Notes: generated by a model not told the origin, from the letters alone. 64,000 nt of DNA from Halostagnicola sp. A-GB9-2 (GCF_030068615.1 NZ_JASJOC010000006.1:186001-250000), one strand, 5' to 3'; counted from the first letter of the stretch, positions 25,225 through 34,985 are shown. A program made the numbers and translations.

Positions 25225-25548
25225 TCAGGCATTGAAATCGAATCGTGGGCCGCCGTAGGACGGTGGATCCGGCTCGAGTTCGACGCCTCGTTCGTATCTG
25301 ACGAAGTTAAGATAAAACGGCCGACCGCAGCCCTCGATGGTGTCTCCTTCGAGATCGGTTACCCGTCCGTCCTCGCCGCAGAGAAAGGCGATTCCGTCGG
25401 CGGACTCGAGTTCGTCCTCATCCGATGTGGTGTACTTCCAGCCGGGCCGGGGTTGTTTCGTCACTGACCTGTCGGCCATCTCCGGTCGTCGCTCGACGCT
25501 AACGACGGCATCACAGTGCGGACAGGTGTATCGAACAGTGACAGTCAT
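25225..25548 (-). CDS. Conserved haloarchaeal zinc-binding protein
   Basis: This 107-residue protein has YTCPHCDAVVSVERRPEMAD, then FLCGEDGRVTDLEG and EGCGRPFYLNFVRYERG. The CPHC pair with later C-G and C-G residues could hold one zinc ion. It ends in a conserved-looking PDPPSYGGPRFDFNA. Function unknown. ATG at 25548 is chosen because the frame upstream to 26043 runs antisense to the eIF2B-like gene. Confidence 0.75.
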   Translation of the reverse strand: MTVTVRYTCPHCDAVVSVERRPEMADRSVTKQPRPGWKYTTSDEDELESADGIAFLCGEDGRVTDLEGDTIEGCGRPFYLNFVRYERGVELEPDPPSYGGPRFDFNA

Positions 25549-25684
25549 CGAGCAGTCTATGGCTTTGATGAACGTAAGCCTGCGGTTGGTGAGCACATTG
25601 GCGAGCGTGCCTAGGTCCGAAGCGACCGCGCCCGTGCATCGAGTTCCCGGAACACCTTTTGCGCTAACGGCTGTGGTCACGGAT

Positions 25685-26536
25685 ATGATCGACGAGACGG
25701 CCGAGGAAATCAGGGAGATGCAGACGCACAGCTCCTCGGTGGTAGCCGTAAACGCGACGCGCGCGCTCAGAGACCTGCTCGATCGCGAATACGCGACCGT
25801 CGAGGAGTATCTGCGCGCCCTCGAACAGAACGGAAAGGTACTCAGACGGGCGAACCCGTCCCACGCGTCGTTGCAAAACGCGATTCGGACGGTGAACCGA
25901 GAAGTGACCGACGAGAACCCCGAGACCGTCGACCAAGCGAAGACGGCGACGGAGACGCACATCCAGGCGGTCATCTCTCGAATCGAATCGGCAAAGCGCC
26001 GAGCCGCGGAAAACGCCGTCGACGTGCTCCATAACGGAGACACACTGTTGACTCACGATTACTCCTCGACGGTTCTCGAGGCGCTCGAGATGGCCTCGGC
26101 CGACGGCAAGCAAATCGATGTATACGTGACGGAGGCCCGCCCGCGATATATCGGCCGAAAGACCGTCAGAAAACTTGCAACGCTCGAGAACGTCGAGCCG
26201 ACGTTGATCACCGATAGTGCGAACGGCCTCTATCTCGAAGAGTGCGATCGCGTCGTCGTCGGAATGGACTGTATCGTCGACGAAACGCTTTACAACCGAG
26301 TCGGGACGTTCCCGATCGCTGCCGCCGCCGACCAGCTTGACGTTCCCGTAACTGTGCTGGGCTCGGCCGCGAAACTCATCACTGACGGGTTCGTTTTCGA
26401 AAACGAGTTTCGGTCAGGGAGTGAGGTGTTACTCGAACCCGCGGAGGGCTTTGCCGTCGAAAACCCGGCGTACGATGCGACGCCGGTCTCGCTACTCGAG
26501 AGCGTCATCACCGACGACGGTCGAAAGACGTTTTGA
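25685..26536 (+). CDS. eIF2B-like (alpha/beta/delta family) sugar-phosphate isomerase or initiation-factor homolog
   Basis: This 283-residue protein has the eIF2B/MtnA fold: an N-terminal helical half (MIDETAEEIREMQTHSSSVV) and a C-terminal half with LLTHDYSSTVLEAL, VYVTEARPRYIGRKTVRKL, VVVGMDCIVDET (metal/phosphate site region) and NRVGTFPIAAAADQLDVPV. Archaeal relatives include ribose-1,5-bisphosphate isomerase of AMP salvage, but this protein is shorter than most of those. Its true activity cannot be set from sequence. It diverges from the zinc protein gene. Confidence 0.82.
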   Translation: MIDETAEEIREMQTHSSSVVAVNATRALRDLLDREYATVEEYLRALEQNGKVLRRANPSHASLQNAIRTVNREVTDENPETVDQAKTATETHIQAVISRIESAKRRAAENAVDVLHNGDTLLTHDYSSTVLEALEMASADGKQIDVYVTEARPRYIGRKTVRKLATLENVEPTLITDSANGLYLEECDRVVVGMDCIVDETLYNRVGTFPIAAAADQLDVPVTVLGSAAKLITDGFVFENEFRSGSEVLLEPAEGFAVENPAYDATPVSLLESVITDDGRKTF

Positions 26537-26649
26537 ATCGGCGAGGCACTTCCTAACGCCGGTAACTTCTCCTTCCGTCGTCCCCGTTTGAAAGGAATCA
26601 GTGCGAGTTCCGTGAGGTGGCTAATTGACGATCTTCAGACACAGAGTGA

Positions 26650-27321
26650 TTACCGTTTTTCAGAATCGTCCAGCGCCTGTGAGTTACTGGCGTCGGTCGA
26701 GAATTTCGACTCAGACCGACCAGCAGTTGTTGTCCAAAAAACCGTTCCCGTAACAACAAACGCTCCGATTATTGCGATCAGAAACGGTGCAATGTTCGTG
26801 GTACTAATTGCAGCATAACCGCCGACAACGGATGCGAAAAGAATATTCACGACGGTAGGGATGAGGAGTAATATCGTATTATGTTGCTCCGCTTGTGTGT
26901 CGTTCTTTTCTGATGACTCCGTGATGGATTGTGATCCGCTTCGAATCTCGAGGTACGGCCGAAACAGTTCGAGCTGGTCCGTCGGGCGGATGATTCCGCG
27001 GGTTTTGTTATAGTCAATGATGCCCTCTTCGTCGAGCGTTGGAAGATGAGATTGATACAACGGAATGTACACCCGTTGACGCTGGGTCGAATCGAGTTTC
27101 GCTACGGTCGTCTCGTGTTCTAACGCAGCAACGTGCTCAGCGACATCACGCATTTTGACGGGGCCGGTGGTGTCTAAGAGATATCTAATCGTCTCTCTCC
27201 GGCGGCTAGTCTGAAGAATGTGGAAGACGGTATCGCTCGAGAGCGCGTTCGACTGTTTGGTTTGCAAGTCATCGGATGGGTCGTCCGGAGCGTGGGATGG
27301 ATCGCCAGTTGTAATTGACAT
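26650..27321 (-). CDS. DUF7344 winged-helix protein with two membrane helices
   Basis: This 223-residue protein starts with a disordered segment, then a winged-helix-like domain (VFHILQTSRRRETIRYLLD, RVYIPLYQSHLPTLDEEGII) of the DUF7344 type, and ends with two membrane spans (NTILLLIPTVVNILFASVVG and APFLIAIIGAFVVTGTVFW). It may be a membrane-tethered transcription regulator, by inference. A second DUF7344 protein, without membrane spans, is in the integrated element at 63534-63953. Confidence 0.8.
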   Translation of the reverse strand: MSITTGDPSHAPDDPSDDLQTKQSNALSSDTVFHILQTSRRRETIRYLLDTTGPVKMRDVAEHVAALEHETTVAKLDSTQRQRVYIPLYQSHLPTLDEEGIIDYNKTRGIIRPTDQLELFRPYLEIRSGSQSITESSEKNDTQAEQHNTILLLIPTVVNILFASVVGGYAAISTTNIAPFLIAIIGAFVVTGTVFWTTTAGRSESKFSTDASNSQALDDSEKR

Positions 27322-27719
27322 GCCCTCTACGCAATTGAATAAATGGGCTTAATATAGTCTTTTTCCTCTAGTTTTCCGTGAAAACATGCTATTTTAATTT
27401 CCAAATAAAGTATGACTGTCGGGTAATATTGAAAAAATAAATATATGATATATTCGATCCTACCGCGATATTCAAGCGAGTAAACCGTTTATGCCATCAT
27501 ATACTGTTGGAGTACTCGAAAGGGGGTTCGCGGTGAGAATATTCTTCCCCACCCCCGCTAACATGTTATTTTGTGCGATCGATTAGGTCGTGACCTATTT
27601 AATAACGTATATTTTAGTCCGTTGGCTCGAGAATTATTGCTATTACTGTGCTTTCTCTGCGTAACTTGTTGTACTATTCATAACCATTTCTGTGATAGAA
27701 TTGCGTGGGTATTACCCAA
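27322..27719. other. AT-rich intergenic region upstream of the lysine-rich protein gene
   Basis: About 400 bases of unusually low G+C with several TATA-like stretches (for example TATATGATATATTCG near 27442). It must hold the promoters of the two flanking divergent genes. I see no open frame or repeat here. The base composition contrasts with the rest of the window. Confidence 0.5.
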
Positions 27720-28235
27720 ATGAAACGCCAAGACGACACAACTCGTAATAGCCGTCGTAGTGTTCTCCGAACCGCTGCAGTAATCACCACAGGAGCGGTC
27801 GGATTCACGGGAGTAGCGTCTGCAGGCGAACAGAAGGAATCCGACAAGAGAGACGATAGGAAACGCGACGGGAAACAAAAACGAGACCACAAGAGAGACG
27901 GGAAAAAACGAGACGATAAGAAAAAAGGCGGGAAGAAACGGGACGGCAAAAAGCACGGTGGCAAAAAACGGGACGGCAAGAAGAAAGGTCGCAAAAAGCA
28001 CGGTCGGAGGAAGAAAGGCGGGAAGAAACGGGACGGCAAGAAGAAAGGTCGCAAAAAGCACGGTCGGAGGAAGAAAGGCGGGAAGAAACGGGACGGCAAG
28101 AAGAAAGGTCGTAAAAAGCACGGTCGGAAGAAACGTGACCGCAATCCCAACAACCAGCATCCCAACCCGGTCAACGACCCCGAGGGATTCGCGGAATCTG
28201 TTCGACAGACGGTCATGCAAGACTTCGAACAGTAG
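27720..28235 (+). CDS. Polycationic Tat-exported repeat protein
   Basis: This 171-residue protein has a twin-arginine signal (NSRRSVLRTAAVITTG) and then about 105 residues made almost only of Lys, Arg, Gly, Asp and His, in units such as KKRDGKKKGRKKHGRR. It ends with a normal segment (NPVNDPEGFAESVRQTVMQD). Such a positive charge is the reverse of the usual acidic halophile protein. Export suggests binding to acidic surface glycans, extracellular DNA or S-layer. No family is recognised. Expansion by a 60-base tandem repeat is visible. ATG at 27720 is preferred over GTG at 27705. Confidence 0.75.
   Translation: MKRQDDTTRNSRRSVLRTAAVITTGAVGFTGVASAGEQKESDKRDDRKRDGKQKRDHKRDGKKRDDKKKGGKKRDGKKHGGKKRDGKKKGRKKHGRRKKGGKKRDGKKKGRKKHGRRKKGGKKRDGKKKGRKKHGRKKRDRNPNNQHPNPVNDPEGFAESVRQTVMQDFEQ
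27961..28131 (+). repeat. 60-bp tandem repeat inside the lysine-rich gene
   Basis: Three successive 60-base units starting at about 27961, 28021 and 28081 are nearly identical, the third with few changes. Each encodes 20 residues, so copy changes keep the frame. Looser copies of the same KKRDGKK theme precede them. Confidence 0.9.
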
Positions 28236-28581
28236 TCTCACCCTCATCACCCACAGAGGGTGTCTTCCTCTCGTCGGAACGAATAGCGATCATTTGGCAC
28301 GCAATTCGGGTCTCCGCAATCCTCGAGTGCAGAGTCGACGACGCCCGGTCGAGTCGCATTGCTCTTTGTTTCGTTTCACTGTGGGAGATACTGTGCGGGG
28401 GCGGTCTCGAAGCTTTTCGAGGTCGATTTGACTCAACGACTGTGTTCCCGACCGTGGTTCCTGTCTACCGCCGTTCACCAATAGGTGATGGAACCTCAGC
28501 CCTCGAGGCAGAATCACGGTTCAGGTGATAGTCACGTCTGTCGGCACTGACAGTTATCCCGGTATTTCGCATACGTACAGC
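28236..28581. other. Intergenic region, nothing identified
   Basis: These 346 bases separate the lysine-rich gene from the DUF389 gene. A 75-codon minus-strand frame at 28290-28517 is arginine-rich and unlike haloarchaeal proteins. I do not support a gene here. Confidence 0.5.
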
Positions 28582-29865
28582 ATGCGTCTCCTGCAAATTT
28601 TCGTTCCCCACGGCGATCGAGACCTCGTTATCGAGACGCTCGAGGTGGAGGGGATCGATTACGCGATCACCGAAGAGGTCGGACCGGGCGATTTCGAAGC
28701 ACTTGTGTCGATACCGATCACGCCAGCAGGAGTTGAACCGATACTCGAGAGGCTACACGAAGCCGGCCTCACAGAGGAGTCCTATTCTGTTGTCGTTGCG
28801 GCTGAAACGATTGTTTCTGCGCGGGAAGAAGAGTTGACCGATCAGTTCGGTGGCACGCGAATCTCTCGCGAAGAACTCCGATCGCGAGCGGTGGACCTCG
28901 CCCCGGACTCCTCGACGTACTTCGCGTTACTCGTGTTGAGTACGATAATCGCGACTGCAGGACTGTTGCTCGATTCGTCGGCCACCATCATCGGTGCGAT
29001 GGTCGTCGCACCGCTGATGGGACCGGCGCTCGCCGCCAGCGTCGGGGTTATCGTCGACGACGACGATCTCGCTTCTCGAGGCGTCCGGTTGCAAGTGTTT
29101 GGACTCCTCGCGTCGGTTCTGACCGCGGCGATACTGGGCTATCTACTCCGTGGAACGGTTCTGTTGCCCCCTGCGTTCGATATAACGACCGTTCCAGCGG
29201 TTAAAGAGCGTATCACGCCGGGCTTTCTCGCCCTTTTTCTCGCACTTGGTTCCGGGGCGGCCGGCGTGATCAGTCTCGCCCGAAACGTCGGCTCGGTGCT
29301 CGTCGGCGTGGCAATCGCGGTTGCGCTGATCCCACCCGCGGCCACCGCCGGACTCGGGATCGCCTGGGGACATCCGGAGGTCGTCCTCACCGCGGGAACG
29401 TTAGTGCTGATCAACATGTTCTCGATTAACCTGACCGCCTTGTTGCTACTGTGGATCTCGGGATACCGCCCGGACCGTGCCGGAAACATCGAACGGGTCT
29501 ACGGCCGACTCCGATCGCGTGTCCTGGTCATCCTGCTCGTCATCGCTTTACTTTCGGTCGTTCTCGTCGGGGTCACCTACGGAACTCACCAGACTGCAGC
29601 CGTCGAACACGACGTGACCGTCGAACTCGAGGCGATGAGCGAGGATCCCGCTTACGAGACTCTCGAGTTCGAAGAGGTGTCCGTCGAGTACGAACTGTAC
29701 GACTTCTACACCGGCGAGCGTCCGGCGGTAACCGTTCTCGTTGAGCGGCCGCCCGGAACCGAGGAGTCGCCAGACTTCGCAGAAACTGTCCGAGAACGTC
29801 TCGAGACGGCAACCAGCGAGGAACTCGAAGTCGTCGTCGAACTCGTCGACACGCAACGGGCGTAG
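28582..29865 (+). CDS. TIGR00341/DUF389 family membrane protein
   Basis: This 427-residue protein has an N-terminal cytosolic ferredoxin-like part (MRLLQIFVPHGDRDLVIETL), then about six to eight membrane spans holding the family core SATIIGAMVVAPLMGPALA (near residue 140), and LIPPAATAGLGIAWG. A soluble C-terminal domain follows. Transport function is suspected for the family but not shown. ATG at 28582 is chosen over 28525 because the family begins at MRLLQI. Confidence 0.9.
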   Translation: MRLLQIFVPHGDRDLVIETLEVEGIDYAITEEVGPGDFEALVSIPITPAGVEPILERLHEAGLTEESYSVVVAAETIVSAREEELTDQFGGTRISREELRSRAVDLAPDSSTYFALLVLSTIIATAGLLLDSSATIIGAMVVAPLMGPALAASVGVIVDDDDLASRGVRLQVFGLLASVLTAAILGYLLRGTVLLPPAFDITTVPAVKERITPGFLALFLALGSGAAGVISLARNVGSVLVGVAIAVALIPPAATAGLGIAWGHPEVVLTAGTLVLINMFSINLTALLLLWISGYRPDRAGNIERVYGRLRSRVLVILLVIALLSVVLVGVTYGTHQTAAVEHDVTVELEAMSEDPAYETLEFEEVSVEYELYDFYTGERPAVTVLVERPPGTEESPDFAETVRERLETATSEELEVVVELVDTQRA

Positions 29866-30157
29866 TCCGATACGGGGGCCTTCCGCTCTCCCGTTCTTTA
29901 TTGCCGAGAGAGTGGAAATACACTGTTACCCAAAATAGTAATATGGTATTACTCATATCGAGTAGCCAATATGTGGGAAAAACATTAAATATTTACTGAA
30001 TATCTGGATGGTTGTATAGATTATTAGGACACAATACTTATTTCGTTCGCACGCCCCCTACCTCTATGGACAGTTGGCATCGCATACAAACGACGCCGAA
30101 ACAACTCGTTAGTATTCGCTCGTCGAGTTGTTCCGGGGAGAAATCGGGGGTTTCTAA

Positions 30158-31264
30158 ATGAGTTCGATCGGCATCGGTATCGTCGGTCTCGGTGGAATGG
30201 GCCAATTACACGCACGAAACTTTCTCGACCAGGGTGCAGATATCCGTGCCGGTGCTGATCTGGTCGAAGCAAAGCGGGCTCAATTCGCCGAGGAATTCGA
30301 CGCGGGCACGTACGAGTCCCACGAGGGACTCATCGAAGACGGTGCGGTCGACGCCGTCATCGTGACAACCCCGAATCGATTCCACGAATCTATCGCCACC
30401 GCAGCGCTCGAGGCCGGGCTCGACGTCCTCGTCGAGAAGCCACTTGCCCACACGCTCGAGAGCGCGGAACGAATCGCAGACGTCGAAGCCGAATCCGACG
30501 GGATCTGTATGGTCGGTTTTCACAACCGTCACGCGGCTTCGACCGCAATGTTCAACGAATACAACAACCGCGGCCGATTCGGCGACTTGACTCACGTCGA
30601 AGCGAACTACGTTCGTCGTCGCGGTGTTCCCGGTCCGGGGTCGTGGTTTACGGATCCGGGCCTCGCGGGCGGCGGGGCGTTGCTCGACATCGGCGTCCAC
30701 GCCATCGACCTCGCGCTCTACACGCTCGGATTTCCCGAGGTCACCGAAGTGTCCGGCGTGACGAGAACGACGTTCGGCACGCGCGAGGAATACGCTGACC
30801 CGGACGGGTTCGGCGACAACTGGGAAAGCTCGGCCGAGCCGTACGAGGTCGACGATTCGGTCAGCGCGTTCATCCGGTGTGGAGACGGAACGACGGTGTC
30901 CCTCGAGGCGGCCTGGGCGACGAACCGGGAGCCCTCGACCGACTTCGTCGTGCGCGGAACGGAAGCCGGTGCCTCGTTCGATATCGGCGACAACGATCTC
31001 ACGATTCTCGAGGCCGGAACGACCGGCTGTGACCACTACGCGGACATCGACCTGACCGGTGATCCGTCGATAACTGGCCATCAGGAACAGGATCGGCGAT
31101 TCCTCGAGGCCGTCGCGACCGGGATCGAGCCCCAGACGAACACGATCGACGAAGCGTTGACCGTCCAGCGCGTGATCGATGCCATCTACCGCTCGAGCGA
31201 GACCGGTCGTTCCCAGCAGATCGCCGAAGCTCCCGAGCCGGAAGTTCAGGCGCAACTCGAGTAA
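30158..31264 (+). CDS. Gfo/Idh/MocA-family NAD(P)-dependent oxidoreductase
   Basis: This 368-residue protein has an N-terminal Rossmann domain (GIVGLGGMGQLHARNF, dinucleotide motif), VIVTTPNRFHESIATAAL, and the family motif VEKPLAHTLE with the catalytic-region lysine. A C-terminal alpha/beta domain includes GGGALLDIGVHAIDLALY, with D and H at the usual substrate site. The substrate is probably a sugar or polyol. It stands alone; an AT-rich gap with TATA-like TACTTATTT lies about 120 bases upstream. Confidence 0.93.
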   Translation: MSSIGIGIVGLGGMGQLHARNFLDQGADIRAGADLVEAKRAQFAEEFDAGTYESHEGLIEDGAVDAVIVTTPNRFHESIATAALEAGLDVLVEKPLAHTLESAERIADVEAESDGICMVGFHNRHAASTAMFNEYNNRGRFGDLTHVEANYVRRRGVPGPGSWFTDPGLAGGGALLDIGVHAIDLALYTLGFPEVTEVSGVTRTTFGTREEYADPDGFGDNWESSAEPYEVDDSVSAFIRCGDGTTVSLEAAWATNREPSTDFVVRGTEAGASFDIGDNDLTILEAGTTGCDHYADIDLTGDPSITGHQEQDRRFLEAVATGIEPQTNTIDEALTVQRVIDAIYRSSETGRSQQIAEAPEPEVQAQLE

Positions 31265-31371
31265 TACCAGTTAACTCCACTGAACCGTTCTAACTCGACT
31301 CTACCTGTTTTCGAGTGACTCCCTCGCCGTTGTCGATCCGACTTCTCAGCGTCACTGTTCTCGCTTGTCTG

Positions 31372-31758
31372 TCAGTCGACAGTCGTCACGGTCACCGTTC
31401 GCGTTCTCGGGCCGTCGAATTCGGCTAACAACACCGACTGCCACCGACCGGTCGAGAGCGAGCCGCTTTCTATCGGAATCGTCACGGACGGTCCGACGAT
31501 CGACGCCCTGAGATGAGCATCCGCGTTTCCGTCGAGTTGATCGTGAGCGTGTCCCTCGTCGGGAACGAGGTCCGCGAAAAATGCCTCCAGGTCCCGCCGA
31601 AGTCGAGTTTCGTTCTCCTGTAAGAGAACGCCCGCTGTCGTGTGCCGGACGAAAACCGTACACAACCCCTGTTCGACGTCGTCCGGAACCGCATTTGCGA
31701 CGCGATCTGTCAGATCGACGGTTGTCAATCGCCGATCGGTTTCGAGGGAAAACTGCAT
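31372..31758 (-). CDS. YjbQ/UPF0047 family protein
   Basis: This 128-residue protein has the full family plan: VFVRHTTAGVLLQENE (HTTA motif), then HAHDQLDGNADAHLRASIVG (histidines placed at a metal site), and SGSLSTGRWQSVLLAEFDGP with the conserved GxWQ. Some members have weak thiamine-phosphate synthase activity, so the annotation is often secondary thiamine-phosphate synthase. The real role is unclear. It is 38 bases downstream of the HEAT gene. Confidence 0.92.
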   Translation of the reverse strand: MQFSLETDRRLTTVDLTDRVANAVPDDVEQGLCTVFVRHTTAGVLLQENETRLRRDLEAFFADLVPDEGHAHDQLDGNADAHLRASIVGPSVTIPIESGSLSTGRWQSVLLAEFDGPRTRTVTVTTVD

Positions 31759-31795
31759 ACTGGTTCTGTGTGGCCGACGGACAAGAACGAACGGG

Positions 31796-32806
31796 TCACA
31801 GCTGAGCGGACGCCCACGCGGCTCGTTCGCGGACGGCCGCGTTCGGATCTTCGGCCGCGAGTACTTCGAGTGTGTCTCGAGCGTCCTCGACCTCGCCGTA
31901 GCCGATCGCCGTGCAGGCGTTCGCGCGAACGTGGGCGTGATCGTCGGAAAGCAACTCGAGTAACCGCTGTTGGGCCTGTCCGGCGTCGTTGGTTTCCGCC
32001 GCGACGCGTCCGATCGTCACGGCCGCGTTCGCTCGCGTGTTCGGATCCTCGCTCTCGAGTGCTCCAGCGATCGTCGGACACGATGCTTCGACTGTCGACG
32101 GCGATGTTCGTGCGATATCGCCGAGACAGGCGATCGCGTTGTTTCGAAGCGCACGGTCGTCGTGATCAACCAGCGAAACGACATCGTCGACGAACTCGAG
32201 TTCGACGGTTGTCTCCGCTCTGACCACCCGTCCGAGCGTCGATAGTGCCGAAACACCGCCTTTTTGGGGCGTTCTCGCCAGCGTCTCCCGTAGTATGGGG
32301 ATCGCCGGTGTGAGTTCCGTCGGATACTCCCTGGAGAGTTCCGCCAGTATCTCGACCCCCCACCGATCGACAGTCTCTCGACCCTCGAGGACGGCGAGGA
32401 GTTCGTCGACGTGATCAATGACGGTGTCCGGCCGTTCCTCTGCGATCGCGTGGAGACTTCGGAAGAGGTCTCGAGCCGCTGATTCGGGTTCGTTTGTGAT
32501 CAGAAACGAGAGAATTCCAGAGGTGGACGGCGCCACGTCATCGGGGGATTCGTACGCGAGTTCCGCCAGACAGTACGCGATGGCGTCGCTCGATTCGGCT
32601 GAGTGCTCCGAGAGGAGTTTCCGAAGTTTCGGAACGGTCGGAAGACACGCTTCGGGGTGCGTATCGACGGCCGATCGAACCGTCTCGAGGGCCTGTTCCC
32701 GGCTCGAGGGATCGTCGCTATCGAGCTGTGCGAGGACGGTCGGAAGCTCGAAATCCAGGGCCGAGTCACTATAGCGTTCGACCGACGCTTCCCCATCGCT
32801 ATCCAT
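31796..32806 (-). CDS. HEAT-repeat scaffold protein
   Basis: This 336-residue acidic protein is built of helical pairs of HEAT/armadillo type. Examples are LAQLDSDDPSSREQALETV, LVDHDDRALRNNAIACLGDI, ALESEDPNTRANAAVTIGRV and LLSDDHAHVRANACTAIG. Such solenoids bind partner proteins; no partner is evident. ATG at 32806 is chosen because upstream frame to 32920 is basic and unlike the rest. It lies upstream of the yjbQ-like gene on the same strand. Confidence 0.85.
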   Translation of the reverse strand: MDSDGEASVERYSDSALDFELPTVLAQLDSDDPSSREQALETVRSAVDTHPEACLPTVPKLRKLLSEHSAESSDAIAYCLAELAYESPDDVAPSTSGILSFLITNEPESAARDLFRSLHAIAEERPDTVIDHVDELLAVLEGRETVDRWGVEILAELSREYPTELTPAIPILRETLARTPQKGGVSALSTLGRVVRAETTVELEFVDDVVSLVDHDDRALRNNAIACLGDIARTSPSTVEASCPTIAGALESEDPNTRANAAVTIGRVAAETNDAGQAQQRLLELLSDDHAHVRANACTAIGYGEVEDARDTLEVLAAEDPNAAVRERAAWASAQL

Positions 32807-32882
32807 GCTACTGTTCCGATACGGGATAAGCGGTAAAAGTCTTCCGATGGTTTTTCCGCTAAGTGTCAGGAGAAAAAGACGG

Positions 32883-34961
32883 TCACGCGAGCCAATCGTC
32901 CGGCTTCGTGTCGTAATCAACGTCCTCGGCGGCGAGGTGTTCGACCTCTTCCCACGGCACGTCTTCAGTCGTGATGGATTCGCCGTCGTAGCGGATGCAC
33001 TTTCCTCGCTCCTCCGGTTCGGGCTCTCGGTTCCTGCGTTTTGCTACCTCGATATCGTGTTCGTCGACTTCCTTGACTACCGTCAGCAAGTTCACCGGGC
33101 GGCCCCACAGTTCGAAGACCCGTTTGAGGGTCTCTTTGGCCTGTTTGAGATCGAGCATGACGCCGTTGTACTGGTGACCCAGCAGTAACTCGTTGGCGTT
33201 GTTGTAGTTGCCGTCGTAGACCGCGATCGTCGGTTTTCCGAAGTTGGTGAACTGCAGGAGCAGTTTTTTCTTGACGTCTTCGGCTTCGTCGCTCGAGACG
33301 TGGAACTGTCCCGTCGCCTGGGAGTGTTCGTACGTGAAGTAGTCGTTTTCCGTGATGAACTCCTGGGTCAGGAACTGATCGAGGAAGGTCACGTCGTTGT
33401 GGCTCTCGCGGATGTCGAACATCCGGTCCCAGCCGGCGGTGAACTCGACGTCGGCGAGCGCCTCCTCGACGCTTTCGTACCGGGCGTCATCGAACAGGTA
33501 ACGGCCGATCCGTTCGAGGTCGTTCTGGCTGACCCGCGTCAGGAACCCGCGATGCTGGCGCTTGACCAGCGAGTAGTGTCGCCGGGCGAGTCCGTCGTAG
33601 GTGAGAACTTTCCACGGATACCGTTCGACATCCACGGGCCGATCGGCCCGTTCTGAACTGGCGGCGTCAGCCGCCCCGTCGATCTCCCCGTCACGAGCGG
33701 CTTCGAGCGCGTCGTCGTCGACGTACTCCGGCGGAACGTCCTCGAGGCCCTCGAGCGTCTCGGGTGTGATTCGCGCGAGCGCCTCCGGCGGCTCGAGCGT
33801 CTCGAGTACAGCATCGAAGTCCACGACGTCGGTGAGGTTACGCCACGAAACGCCCTCGACTCTGAGCAAGCGCTCGAGTACCTCCCGTCTGTTCGTCTTG
33901 TTCTCGATGTACTCCCACAGTTCCATCCCGAGGCTGTAGGGGTTGAGCCCGGGCGAGGCGAGCACTCGTGCCATGTGGTCGGCGTAGTTTACGAACTCGT
34001 TGTCGCCGGCGAATCCCTCGTCGCTCATCATTCTGGACTCGTGGTAGGCGGCCCACCCCTCGTTCATCACCTTGGTCATCTTCTGGGCGGCGAAGTAGTA
34101 CGACTCCGCGCGCATCATGTCGAGGATGTCCCGCTGCCAGGGCTCCATCTCGACGGCTCGGCCCGACTCCTCGTCGAACTGTTTACCGTACTCGCGGACG
34201 AACGCGAGTACGTCCTTCTGTGGATGTTCGGGGAACTCGACCGAGACATCCTCGTTTTCGACCGTCTCAAGCCACTCCTCGTCGAACACTTCGCCCTTGA
34301 CCTCCTCGGAGAGGCCGAGTTCGTCGAGCTTTTCGGCGAGGTCCTCGTCGATTTCGTCGGGCACGTCGCCCTCGATATCGAGCCGACGCGTGAAGATCTG
34401 GTGCTGGTCGATGTTGTCCTCTAAGGTGAGACAGTGATCAATCCACTTCTCGACTTCCGCTCGCTCGATGTCCGGATCGGACATGTAGTCGTCGATGGCC
34501 TGAGCGTGGCGCTCTAACATGGCCGCGGCGTTGACCGCGCCCTCGTCGGCCTGCCCGCCCGTAAAGAGCCCGAACCACTCGTTGTTCGCGAAGAAATCCG
34601 AGTGGGCCTCGACGTGGGTGATAACTGCCTTCTGGTCGGAGATCGTATTCGACTCCTGTAAGAACGCGTGGGCCGGATTGTCGTTGTTGACGATCTCGAA
34701 GGCCTTTCCGCCGCCGTACTGGCCTTGCTTTTGCTGTTTGTCGTACTGCATTCCCCACCGCCAGTGAGGGTACCGCGACTGGAACCCGCCGTAGGCGATG
34801 AGTTCGTTCATCTCGTCGTAATCGATGATCCAGTACTTGACCGGATACGGCTCGAGGCCGAGTTTTTCGGCCAGGTTTCGAGCCTCCTCGACCGGCTCCA
34901 CTAATTCCTCGGCAATCGCCTGCTTTCGGAACCTGTCGGCGTTGGAATTTGTTTTACTCAT
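32883..34961 (-). CDS. spoVR: SpoVR family protein
   Basis: This 692-residue protein belongs to the SpoVR/YcgB family. Seen: YPVKYWIIDYDEMNELIAYGGFQSRYPHW (quoted by YPVKYWI and FQSRYPHW), HAFLQESNTISDQKAVITHVEAHSDFF and MTKVMNEGWAAYHESRM, with histidines that could bind metal. It is longer than E. coli YcgB (about 510 residues). It is last in a set with DUF444 and two PrkA-type kinases, an arrangement shared with bacteria and linked to stress or starvation; the biochemical role is unknown. Confidence 0.93.
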   Translation of the reverse strand: MSKTNSNADRFRKQAIAEELVEPVEEARNLAEKLGLEPYPVKYWIIDYDEMNELIAYGGFQSRYPHWRWGMQYDKQQKQGQYGGGKAFEIVNNDNPAHAFLQESNTISDQKAVITHVEAHSDFFANNEWFGLFTGGQADEGAVNAAAMLERHAQAIDDYMSDPDIERAEVEKWIDHCLTLEDNIDQHQIFTRRLDIEGDVPDEIDEDLAEKLDELGLSEEVKGEVFDEEWLETVENEDVSVEFPEHPQKDVLAFVREYGKQFDEESGRAVEMEPWQRDILDMMRAESYYFAAQKMTKVMNEGWAAYHESRMMSDEGFAGDNEFVNYADHMARVLASPGLNPYSLGMELWEYIENKTNRREVLERLLRVEGVSWRNLTDVVDFDAVLETLEPPEALARITPETLEGLEDVPPEYVDDDALEAARDGEIDGAADAASSERADRPVDVERYPWKVLTYDGLARRHYSLVKRQHRGFLTRVSQNDLERIGRYLFDDARYESVEEALADVEFTAGWDRMFDIRESHNDVTFLDQFLTQEFITENDYFTYEHSQATGQFHVSSDEAEDVKKKLLLQFTNFGKPTIAVYDGNYNNANELLLGHQYNGVMLDLKQAKETLKRVFELWGRPVNLLTVVKEVDEHDIEVAKRRNREPEPEERGKCIRYDGESITTEDVPWEEVEHLAAEDVDYDTKPDDWLA

Positions 34962-34985
34962 TTGTCTGTGTCTCGCTGTTCGAAA

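Noticed and set aside
27961-28131. Possible CRISPR-like array
   Set aside because: The 60-base units are contiguous with no unique spacers and keep an open frame; they are a coding tandem repeat.
30206-31255. Minus-strand ORF of 349 codons opposite the Gfo/Idh/MocA gene
   Set aside because: The dehydrogenase frame has clear motifs; the antisense product is arginine-rich and has none.
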